In this document: positions 55,977 to 64,000 of the stretch, in pieces
How positions within the stretch are numbered: position 1 is the first letter of the stretch
How the letters are laid out: every line of letters starts with the position of its first letter
DNA from: Halichondria panicea
Taxonomy: Eukaryota; Porifera; Demospongiae; Suberitida; Halichondriidae
Reading direction: 5' to 3'
Assembly (NCBI RefSeq): GCF_963675165.1
Contig: NC_087392.1
Coordinates: forward strand, 389,001-453,000
DNA: 64,000 nt
Made by a program: the position numbers and the translations under genes
The notes under the pieces: generated by a model
Told to the model about the DNA's origin: nothing
Databases searched by the model: none
The model's input: only the letters and a program-made list of their open reading frames with translations

Positions 55977-57655
55977 CTGCATGTGAGAGAGTGGAGAGGC
56001 TAGGACATGAACTCAAGTAATTATACTCATAATTATAAGTATATACCGTTCTCATGACGTCCGCTTTAGTCCGTCTAGAGCATATGGATTTCTACAAGCC
56101 GATGTTTGTTGGACTGCAATTATAACATCATTTTATAACCTTTTAATTATAACACTAGAGCAAATTGACTTGGAAAATCGATTAATAATACGCACTCAAT
56201 CTGTGGAAAACCCCATGAAAACATGCGGGTAAAACTTACATTTTGTCCTTTAATTAATATATGCTATACTTCTCTATTGTGCAGTGCGTGTTTTTATTAA
56301 TAGCCTTTTCGGCGGCCCTTTCAAGTGGCAAAGGAGAATTACTGATAGTTAATTGATAGTTGTATAGTCCTTCGTTCCTCTTCTCCTCTTAACATTTTGC
56401 CTTTAATTTTTTTGCATAGCTTTGTCAGCCGATAATTTAATTGTGTTGTACGAATTATAAAGTTGTTGCGCGGAGTGTGATCATGCCATTATACTTTCTG
56501 TCTCCAACATTTGCCTTCGCCACATTAAAACATAATTAATTGGTCGAACTTCTTTTTCTTTTGTAATGACTCGCACTTGGCAACGAAATTTAGATATCCA
56601 AATGCTAGTTGCAACGAAGGAGGGCCTCCTTACTGATACGCCCGGAGAGAGCCCACCCAAATGAACACCAGTTAGTGCATTCATGCCTGTGAATGATAAG
56701 AGCATAATTATGCCTATACCGTATTACTAGAATGTTCTGCGAGCATCAAGCAATTGCTGCAGGGTCTGCCTCCCCGGGCACAGATACACTTCAGGCATAT
56801 TCCCGTCTTGCATCTGCAGCAGGCCATGTTGTGAGGGATGAGCTTGCAGGGGAGATCTAGACGCTGAGTGGAGGAGAGGAGTCGTGTCAGCTATACAGAC
56901 ATGCACGTCTTGTTGAGATTACAGTTTTCATTTAAAAAAATTTTTTTCTCTATACCTTTCTTTGCCGCACCATCATCCTTGAAGGTCACATATCCAAACC
57001 CTGGAGAGAGCAAGTATATATAAAGGCTTATATATAATAATGTGAGTGGGATGGTACTAACCTCATTGCCCTCCTGCCATGTTTTTTGGTATGATTACGC
57101 TCTGCAACATATTACGGCCTCACCATGAAGCCGGTGTATCTCTCTGGCGCTGCGGTGCCTCTAGAGCTAAGCAGCTGTAAGTACTGTATGGAACCCTCTT
57201 CCTTCCTTTCTACCAGAGAGGGTCACATTAACTGTGATGGCCCCTGGAGCTGCCGGTGTTCCTGGAGGTGATCCACTGCCAGTTGTCTGTGACTGAGGGA
57301 GTGGGGGGTCAGAGAACAGAGAACACCAGTTAGTGCATTCATGCCTGTGAATGATGAGCACATATACCCACTGGCATAACTTTGTTATTATTAGACATCT
57401 TCAGTTCAATTATAACATAATACGGAACACTACATGGTGGAGACTGTGGCTGGATTGGTCGAAGAATGTGCTGATGATGGAATTGACTCTGGGGACAACA
57501 CTGATAGGAAAGGCCATGAATAACATCAGTTTATAATCATCAAAATTATTCGGAGTGAGATGTGAAACAAGACTGCTGTTACACAGTATAATATACTAAC
57601 AATAATTATAGGGGCAATTGCCAAGCGAATAACGTATGTAATACGTGACACTCAC

Positions 57656-57739
57656 CGCACATCTCTTTATTCTGAGTGCCATTGTGGCGGTACTTGCCGG
57701 TACGAGGCCTGTGGTGGTAGTTTCAGTGGTTGGAGTAGG
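57656..57739 (-). CDS. Intact E2 exon
   Basis: 28 codons, PTPTTETTTTGLVPASTATM ALRIKRCA, acceptor ctgtgag-side cctcacag, donor gtgagtgt, phase 0. Closest to E2 of the 45-48 kb gene. No E1 in the right order lies upstream on this strand before 58784. Confidence 0.5.
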
Positions 57740-58047
57740 CTGTGAGGAATTAATCAGTTCATGACATGAATAATTAACTAAATCAAGCATACTTCCATAT
57801 CATTTTGTATACATGGCTAGAAAAATTGCGTATCTATAATTATATTGAACGCACCAATAATTTGTACTAACACAGTATACATATATACTATAACAATAAA
57901 TAACAATAATTATAGCAAGTGAATAACGTATGTAATACATGACACTCACCGAACTACTGTGTCTGTGCCCAGGGAGGCAGGCCATGCATAATTTTAATCT
58001 GAGACACCGGCCACTGCTTCTCTATATCCTTTCATCTCAGCTCCAAG

Positions 58048-58373
58048 ATGGCCTCCAGCTCCAAGGACATAATGAAGTGCTGCATATGCACAAGTGGCAC
58101 CTGCCTCAGCTGTGTCAGTGCCCGGGGAGGAGGGCCCTGCAACAATTGCCTTCCTGGAGCCGCTTTTGCCACATTTTGTAAAGAAAACTCCAGCTCCAAG
58201 GACATAACAAAGTGCTGCAGATGCTATGCACAAGTGGCACATGCCTCAGCTGGTACTGTATAGCTGATCTCGACTCTTCTCCTCGATCCACTCGGTGTCC
58301 GTCTAGATCTTCTATGGCCTGCTGTAGATGCCGAACAACTGGCACATGCCTAGAAAAATTGCGTCTATATTGA
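58048..58373 (+). CDS. Chimeric ORF: Cys module, RNP1, Cys module (71 aa), then E1 fragment
   Basis: 58048-58263 is a single open frame: MASSSKDIMKCCICTSGTCL, SCVSARGGGPCNNCLPG, then AAFATFCKENS (an E6 RNP1 start), then SSKDITKCCRC and a short tail to TAG. Two E1 exons are joined through a piece of E6, in frame. One Cys of the first module is Ser (CVSA). It is followed at 58314-58373 by another E1 start (MACCRCRTTGTCLEKLRLY). A tail of a further E1 lies at 57957-58000. Confidence 0.45.
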
Positions 58374-58583
58374 ACGCACCATGAAGCATCTTTTAACCCT
58401 AAACCTCATGTTTGCCTTTAATGCAGTAACGCAGTACTAAAGTTACTTCTTTTTTAAATACTTTAATTTCCATGATTCAGCTCATAACAATAGTAACATA
58501 TACACACGATTCCCCAAAGTAATGGAGCCTCGGCAATCCCTTCAACCTTATTGACCCACACATTGGCTAACAAGCGTCATGGA

Positions 58584-58784
58584 TTATAGCTGCTGTGACT
58601 GGTGCTGTGAGGACGATGTGGCTGTGTTGGTTGCTGTGACTGGTGTTGTTGAAGATGTGGCTATGGAGGTGGAGGTAGATATCGAGGCGGTTGTAAGGGA
58701 GCGGATGTCGTACAACACGCATTTGGTAGGCGCACATCCGCTGCAGCTCCCAGTCGTGCACCTGCAGCAGTTTACTGATGCCAT
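58584..58784 (-). CDS. E1 N-half fused to Thr/Ser linker, 66 aa ORF
   Basis: MASVNCCRCTTGSCSGCAPT KC, then VLYDIRSLTTASISTSTSIA and a Thr/Ser/Gln-rich end to a stop. The second Cys cluster is replaced by linker sequence related to EL (the CGCTCCCTTACA acceptor region of an EL is read through). Related half-copies: 14849 (E1 part) and 16530-16640 (linker part). Possibly expressed, no RRM attached. Confidence 0.4.
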   Translation of the reverse strand: MASVNCCRCTTGSCSGCAPTKCVLYDIRSLTTASISTSTSIATSSTTPVTATNTATSSSQHQSQQL

Positions 58785-58959
58785 GCGGAGAGTGCGCTAG
58801 AGATGAGATATGGTCGGAGAGTAGCAGTGGCGGAGAACTTTGCCAGGCAACGTACTTGAACTGTGCACTGCAAAGTCGCCCTTTTTAACTGAAATCAAAA
58901 AAAAGTAATGACTGTGTTGTATTATTATTCTTGCATGGTGCCAGCTGACATCATATGAA

Positions 58960-59165
58960 TTTCGAAAACATAAAAATTTCCTTTAATTAAAATTTATAGC
59001 CTTCTCGGCTGCTTTTTCTTTACAAAAGGTCGCAAACGCAAACCTAAATTTATTAATTTCCACCTGTGGACAAGTGTGCATGGTCAGCACATCGCATAAC
59101 ATTCAAGACAGGAACAACAATCTTACATGTAGGCCACCTAGGTGCACCTTCTTCGATTTACTCTG
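58960..59165 (-). pseudogene. E6 and E4 fragments
   Basis: 59165-59129: SKSKKVHLGGLH, an E4 start with good acceptor that breaks off into gtaag. About 59040-58975: FAFATFCKEKAAEKAINFN, an E6 with stop. 59170-59370 is a copy of 45540-45720, so this block is a partial duplicate of the region around E4 of the complete minus-strand gene. An E7-type acceptor (gtccacag) lies at about 59070. Confidence 0.5.
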
Positions 59166-59652
59166 TGAGGGAGTAGAGGAACCAGTGACATGAACTCTAT
59201 ATAGTTGAGTCAATGATATATATTCAGCTCATAATGATTAGCCTATAATTATAGTATACACACGATTCCCAAAATTAATGGAGCCTCGGCTGTCAATTCC
59301 TTCAGCCCTATATATATATATTGACCTGACCACAAAACACTTGCAACACACATTGCATGGCTAACAAACATTTGAATGGAACTAACATAATACGGAACAC
59401 TACATGCAAACATTTTATGCATGTGTAAAACTTGTTAGTGGGTGTGGTTTCTTGGCATCTTCTGAGGGCTCTCAGTGTGCATGCACCCGCGAAAATGTCC
59501 ATAATTATATATAATTATACACAATCAATTCATTCATTATACACGCACGCATATATAATATAATTATAAACTTTTTTTAATTTCTACCTGTGGACAAGTG
59601 TATCCATGGTCAGCATATCACCTAACATTCAAGACAGGAACAACAAACTTAC

Positions 59653-59738
59653 AGTTTTTCCACAAATTTGGACTGTTTTTTGAGCAGTGGCCTTTTGAGC
59701 CGATTTGCTGCATGTAAAGTTTGCGAATCCAAACCCGC
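59653..59738 (-). CDS. Open E6 exon with RNP1
   Basis: 29 codons after the phase-1 join: GGFGFANFTCSKSAQKATAQ KTVQICGKT, acceptor tgtctccag, donor gtaagttt. RNP1 is GGFGFANF. An E7-type acceptor (gtccacag) follows at about 59590. No E4 or E5 lies upstream within 1 kb. Its tail is found inverted at 12176-12214. Confidence 0.45.
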
Positions 59739-59829
59739 CTGGAGACAGTATAAGTAAAGAATGTGTGCTTTCCACAATTTTTGTCAGCCCGGTAGTTTTC
59801 TGGGTCTTTAAAGATTGTAGGGACATTCA

Positions 59830-60586
59830 TATACCATATATATATATATATATATAGTGTATATGAATGTACACCCTGGAAGGGTACATGATGACGAGTT
59901 TCAATGGATATTCTTTGGTGTCAGAGCACATGCATCCTGGTACAAAATTAATATTAATCTCATATAATCACACGCTTCTCCTACATTGTCCGTGATGATA
60001 ACCTATAATATATTCTCTCTCTCTCAGGTGAACTAAAGAGGGGTCTCAACAAGATAGCCAGCTGCTCAGACGAGGAGGCGAAAGATCAGTTTTCTGAGCC
60101 ACTATTACTATATACAAGAGATCGCATGGCGGAACGTAACTATGTGCATACCTTCAATTTCCACACTATAGCTCTGGTAATTGGTATTTGCTAGACTACC
60201 TGCATGTAGCTTATCATACCGAGTCTTAAAAGATTTGCTTTGAACATTAACTAGCTTAGTTATAGATTGTGTATATTATGATGTTAACTTTTACTGCTTG
60301 CTGTATAGTATTACATATGCGTATGCTTTATTAATATTCAGTACAATACCATACACATTAATCTTTGCTACTCTCAATTATATGAGCCGAAACAACAGCA
60401 TGCAGATCATAAAAGCCTACATATATAGTGAGCCAGCTAGCCAACGCTGACACACGTTAAAAAAACTAGATACACATGTACTATAATTATGTTGTTCTTA
60501 TACTACTTCACCAGAGAACAATTATTTTTCATTCATTATTATATTGATGATGCAAACAGTGGGTTGTATAAATGGCTACAATCAAT
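59830..60586. other. Non-coding spacer, no gene seen
   Basis: TA microsatellite at 59838-59862. 60020-60135 carries the AGGTGAACTAAAGAGGGGTC, AACAAGATAGCCAGCTGCTC repeat also found at 43.6 and 48.4 kb. The rest is AT-rich without features. Confidence 0.5.
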
Positions 60587-61688
60587 TCAGGGTTCGTCAT
60601 TCTCTTGTGGGTGTGGTAAGTGGGCGTGGTCAGTCAGTCCAATCACCAATGGGCAATGATCGCTCCCAAACACCTCCTTACGAATCACCACATCAGTCAC
60701 ATGAGGGAGGAGCCTCTCAGACACCACGAAATAATCCAGTCTCCTAAACAAAAAGAAATGTTAATTTATATTAAACAGTAATGTACCTTAATGGCCACTC
60801 CTAACTATCTACGGTATAAAAAGCCCACCTCCTACATAATTATAATGGCAAATGTTTTGTTATATAAAAATAATGGTTCCGCTGTAGTTATACGGCTTTG
60901 CTCACACCCACACTGAAATTACACTCTATTTCTAGAGTAATGCGGGAGCACACACCAGCCAGTGTTCTTGGCTCTGGCGTTGAACCTGTATGACCAGTAT
61001 GTGTACGCTCCAGTGAGGTCGGGATACAGGTGACGGAAGGTGTCCACGAAACCCTCCTCCAGTAGCTCTGTGAAGTCCTGTCTCTCCTCGGGCGTGAAAC
61101 CAGCTGTCTTTGTGTTTGTCTTGGGGTTCTTTAAATCTGCACGTAGAATACACACATGCTTGTACACAAAGGGAACGCAAACTCAGATTGTTTGTTCAGA
61201 GACAAAAAACGTGCATATAGAAAACGTAACATTAGTGAGTTCAAAGGTACCTATCTCTTTATGGGCCACATTGAGGTCCCCAGAGAGAATGACAGGTTTC
61301 TTGAGATCTAGTTTCTTCATGTACTCTCTGAGGTCCCTATCCCAGTCTAGCTTGTATGAGAGCCTCTTGAGGCCATCACCAGCATTAGGCACATCTATAT
61401 ATGTACACAGGGCACAAAATAACAGTAGGAATCTAAAATGAGAACCAACTTACAAGATGTAAGGAAGTAGAAGTGTTCATATTCAGCAGTGATGATCCTA
61501 CCCTCACAATCAAACTTCTCAATACCCAAACCATTGGTCACTGAAATTGGCTTCTCTTTGGAGTACAGCCTGCACAATACTTGTAACTAACCACACAACA
61601 GTTGGTGAATATGCCTCACCCCACACCGCTGTAGCCTTTCTTCTCAGCAGAGTGCCAGTAGACGTGGTAGCCAGGAATACCGAGCTGG

Positions 61689-61745
<57 letters not shown>

Positions 61746-62487
61746 GAGGGGGGTTGTGTGTGGGGGGGGGGTGAGTGTGTGTGTGTACAGTGGCTATCTT
61801 ACCATAGGAAGGTCTTTCTCAATACACTTGGTTTCTTGTACACAGAATATGTCTGGGTCTTCCCTTGCAATGTACTCCAGACCACCATTCTGTACACAGT
61901 GTATAAAATGCGGTTGGTTAATAATTGTAATTATTGAGGACAGAGAAAACGATACCTTTATCCACGCTCTGATTCCATTCACATTCCACGAGCTAAATTT
62001 CTTGGTCCATGGTCTGAGTACATGTGATCAGTATCAGTTGATAACACAGTTGGAATGTATACCTCCAGTCTTTAGTTTGTCCTAATTCATTCCACTTGAT
62101 ACCATCCCAGTTCGTCTTGTTTTCCTTGCCCCCATCAGCCTTGCCCCCATCAGCCTTGCCCTTCCCTTTGCTCACAGCCCCTCCATCAGTAGCTTCTGTC
62201 GTCTTGATTTTCTTCACAGGAGGAGGTGCCTGGGGCTATACGTACGTACGTGACTGTGTGAGGTGTGTGTGTCAGTGACGTACCTCCTCACTAGTGGAGC
62301 CAGAGCCTCCTTCTAAAGCAGCAGGAGCCTCCTGGTTTTGTGGGTGTTGGTATGAGGTAAAATAGCAGAGTATTCAGTAGCTAATAACAATCTCTAGGTT
62401 CTAGTGCAAAAGGCTGGATTTATTATCAAAGTAAGTTTTACACAGGATTCTATTAGGTAGAACCTTTCTCTTCCTTCCTTTTGGCAT
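60587..62487 (-). CDS. APEX1: AP endonuclease 1 (APEX1 homologue), 10 exons, 350 aa
   Basis: Cuts DNA 5' to abasic sites in base-excision repair, in the nucleus. Exons: 62487-62464 (MPKGRKRK), 62331-62284, 62229-62063, 62013-61956, 61889-61803, 61690-61620, 61569-61454, 61394-61251, 61136-60956, 60743-60587. All junctions are gt/ag and frames join. Lys/Gly-rich basic N-terminus (about res 1-65), then the EEP nuclease fold: [16 protein letters not shown] (metal-binding Glu), YVPNAG (active-site Tyr), GDLNVAH (catalytic Asp, Asn) and GSDHCP (catalytic Asp-His) near the end. Asn replaces the first Asp seen in human (NVDG to NVNG), as in many family members. The tail after the catalytic motif is about 20 residues longer than human. 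GT microsatellite in intron 5 (61692-61743). Start chosen because MPKxRK matches the family N-terminus. Broken copy at 35.6-36.9 kb. Confidence 0.9.
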
Positions 62488-62673
62488 GACTTGGACTGTA
62501 GATAGTGAGAGAGCTCTTGGAAACAGACGTAGACAGCGGCACAGCAAATACACAGGAGGAACGATCAATGGCCACATTGCATAGGGAAAATCCCTACCTG
62601 TAAGTCAACAGTGTGGAACTCTGTTAGGGAATATCCCTTCATCATTTTCTGCTGACAGTGGGCATTTCTGGCC
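62488..62673. promoter_or_regulatory. Divergent intergenic region between APEX1 and GET1
   Basis: 186 bp separate the two start codons, which face away from each other, so a shared bidirectional promoter is likely. There is no TATA box. An ATCAATGGCCACATTG stretch (inverted CCAAT/YY1-like words) lies mid-way. Confidence 0.45.
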
Positions 62674-63505
62674 ATGGATCTCCTGGAGAGTGTTGTGATC
62701 AACTGGAACCTCCTGTGTCTTGTCTTAGGAACAGTGCTGCTCACCAAGCTGCTCAGATTATGGAGTCCCAAGCTATGTAACAAAGTAAGTTTACTTGTCT
62801 ACTGGTTTAGATGCTGGAATACATTAATACATATGACATCTAGTTGGCGTATTGGTACACCTCTGAGCCTCCTGACTTGGTTAGCCTGAAGAGAGAAGTA
62901 TCAGATATAAAGCAACAGTTGCAGCATGTTAATATGATGGTGAGATGAAACTCGCTCTTTTTTGTCAGATTGTGTATGTACACTACTATCTGACAGGACA
63001 ATTTTGCAGATCATGCCAGACTTCAGAGGAGAATCAATCAGAAGGACAGAGAGCTTCAGGTGAAAGGTCTGTGCTATTGTAACTATAGATAGTTACCATT
63101 AACAAACCATATTCCTCAGAGAAGGGTCACAAGTCACGGTTGACGAAGCTGAGTGCCGTGTTGAGTGGAGGGAGTTCAGTGTTAATAGTGAGAGCACATA
63201 CATCCCTCTCTACCATTGCTAATTGTTGTCATGCCGTTTCGTAGTTTATAATGCGTATTGGTGTCGTCATGTTGAATCGTCGGAGACCAGTTGCCATTTT
63301 CCCCACTGAACTGTTCCATCCAGTGTCTCCACTCCTGGCCTTCCCCACTGGACAACCAGGTGAGGTGTATATATCCATACCTCCAAGTGCGTGGTCCCTT
63401 ATTGAGTGTTTCTCTTTCTCTGCAGGTGGTATCGGCTGTCCTCTGTGGGCTGTAGCCTGCTCTCAGTTTATAGATACTGTCATGCAATGTCTGAACGTTG
63501 TCTAG
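62674..63505 (+). CDS. GET1: GET1/WRB tail-anchored protein insertion receptor, 6 exons, 176 aa
   Basis: ER membrane receptor that, with CAML/GET2, takes tail-anchored proteins from TRC40/GET3. Exons: 62674-62784, 62844-62939, 62997-63059, 63122-63187, 63245-63359, 63426-63505. All join in frame. TM1 near res 7-29 (WNLLCLVLGTVLLTKLL), cytosolic coiled coil about res 48-100 with the family words VSDIKQQLQHVNMMDNFADHARLQRR-type (quoted in parts: IKQQLQHVNMM, FADHARLQRRIN), TM2 about res 100-122 (LSAVLSGGSSVLI...), then PVAIFP and LLAFPTG, TM3 with GGIGCPLWAVACSQF. Human WRB is 174 aa, so length fits. Exon 4 starts after TCAGAG (acceptor chosen for frame). Confidence 0.88.
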
Positions 63506-63718
63506 TTTTATTGTTGTACTTTTATAATACCATTAATTGTTTTTTGGTTTCAGTACTTTAATATTCTGGCGTAGTCTACAATGTATAATTTATTATGAAA
63601 GTAGTAACAGAAAACATTGCGATCTAACAGTTCCACTGTACATTTGCATGAGTATAGAACAGAAAATTTGAATAATTGTATCTATATAATTATATGAAAA
63701 TGGCTATAATGTTATTGT

Positions 63719-64000
63719 TCAGTCTTCTTCGTCCGATGATTCTACAAATCTATCATCCAGTAGGGGAGAATCTTTCCTGGGCATTTTCTGGATTCTAGCT
63801 GTGGTGTAGGGAACAGTCGCAAAATCGGCAGTCTCAGAATCGCTGGGGCATGAGAGCATCTGTTGGAAAACCTCATTACTAGGTTTGCCTGTACCGCTAC
63901 TAGTATTCAAATTTGTCGGGTCTGCACCAAATAACGGGTATGAGGATGATATGGAGACTGCAGGAAAGGAGGGTAGAGATATATCAAGTGGCTCCGAGCT
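63719..64000 (-). CDS. 3' end of an unrecognised gene (partial)
   Basis: Open minus-strand frame from the window edge to a stop at 63719: starts SEPLDISLPSFPAVSIS, includes YPLFGADPTN and FQQMLSCPSDSETADFATVP, ends KDSPLLDDRFVESSDEED. Acidic Ser-rich C-terminus, probably disordered. A CCTTTCCTGCAG stretch at about 63958-63969 could be the acceptor of the last exon. Tail-to-tail with GET1, 213 bp apart. Not recognised. Confidence 0.55.
   Translation of the reverse strand, partial: SSEPLDISLPSFPAVSISSSYPLFGADPTNLNTSSGTGKPSNEVFQQMLSCPSDSETADFATVPYTTARIQKMPRKDSPLLDDRFVESSDEED

Larger units (their letters stand above)
55112..57110. repeat. Tandem duplication of about 1.2 kb (period 1208 bp)
   Basis: 55112-56040 and 56311-57110 are near-identical (GGCGGCCCTTTCAAGTGGCA start). 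Each carries an E4 relic (55399-55480; 56607-56688), an E1 (55619-55506; 56827-56714) and an RRM second half. Parts are reverse copies of the unit at 15.2-16.5 kb. The second copy is cut at 57105, where the MKPVYLSGAAV block begins. 56041-56310 carries a copy of the long E7 tail (56048-56126). Confidence 0.75.

Noticed and set aside
55273-56705. 74-codon frames with VHLGGLSPGVSV as complete genes
   Set aside because: They contain an E4 relic, but the helix half is out of frame and no RNP1 follows. The start codon lies in intron-like sequence.

Overview
The window looks like nuclear DNA of an early-branching animal, most likely a demosponge. This is inferred from very compact intron-rich animal genes (a 6-exon GET1 in 0.83 kb, a 10-exon APEX1 in 1.9 kb), an AT-rich background full of TAATTAT and CATGCATG words, and very dense short inverted-repeat elements. 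No marker gene proves the taxon. No tRNA, rRNA, CRISPR array or bacterial operon was seen.

Most of the window (about 1-31 kb and 38.7-60 kb) is a birth-and-death cluster of one small gene family that I do not recognise as described. I call it the CXC-RRM family. The best copies read as a chain of short exons. E1 is the start codon plus a Cys-rich zinc-finger-like module (core CCRC-x4-C-x2-CVCAxGGxxCxxC) and ends at a CAG|gttagtct donor. E2 is a Pro/Thr-rich linker ending in LRxKRC. E3 is a short basic PPKRK-type exon that resembles a nuclear localisation signal. EL is an optional Thr/Val/Ser/Pro linker. E4 is the first half of an RNA recognition motif (IYLGGL, RNP2). E5 is the middle of the RRM. 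E6 carries RNP1 (RGFAFARF) and helix 2. E7 is the last strand plus stop. E1-E4 all begin and end in phase 0. E5 joins E6 in phase 1, and that join rebuilds a perfect RNP1 octamer. Two copies are complete and open: 29385-31280 (+, 153 aa) and 47847-45088 (-, 183 aa). A third, 7611-5737 (-), is nearly complete and is the inverted twin of the first. About 25 further E1 copies and 15 or more E4/E6 copies are scattered as solo exons, frameshifted relics and chimeras.

Layout. 0-9 kb: minus-strand cassettes, inverted-repeat elements and a 1-kb direct duplication with minisatellites. 9-20 kb: plus-strand cassettes with a tandem array of RRM exons and a 1.2-1.5 kb direct duplication. 20.7-25.2 kb: arms of large duplications whose partners lie at 39-40, 42.5-43.3 and 51.8-53.9 kb. 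25.2-31.3 kb: plus-strand cassettes ending in the complete gene. 31.9-33.7 kb: a TPRKB/CGI121-like KEOPS gene with a frameshift. 35.6-36.9 kb: a broken APEX1 copy. 37-38.6 kb: unrecognised exons and a TIR element. 38.7-44.2 kb: cassette relics and several transposons. 45.1-48.0 kb: the complete minus-strand gene. 48.4-51.8 kb: microsatellites and a degenerate tandem array. 54.4-59.8 kb: mixed-strand cassettes and chimeric exons. 60.6-62.5 kb: intact APEX1 (-). 62.7-63.5 kb: GET1/WRB (+), divergent from APEX1. 63.7-64.0 kb: the 3' end of an unrecognised minus-strand gene.

Working idea (inference): the family makes small nuclear nucleic-acid-binding proteins. Symmetric exon phases, a coding TG microsatellite and frequent local duplication and inversion keep generating new and broken copies.
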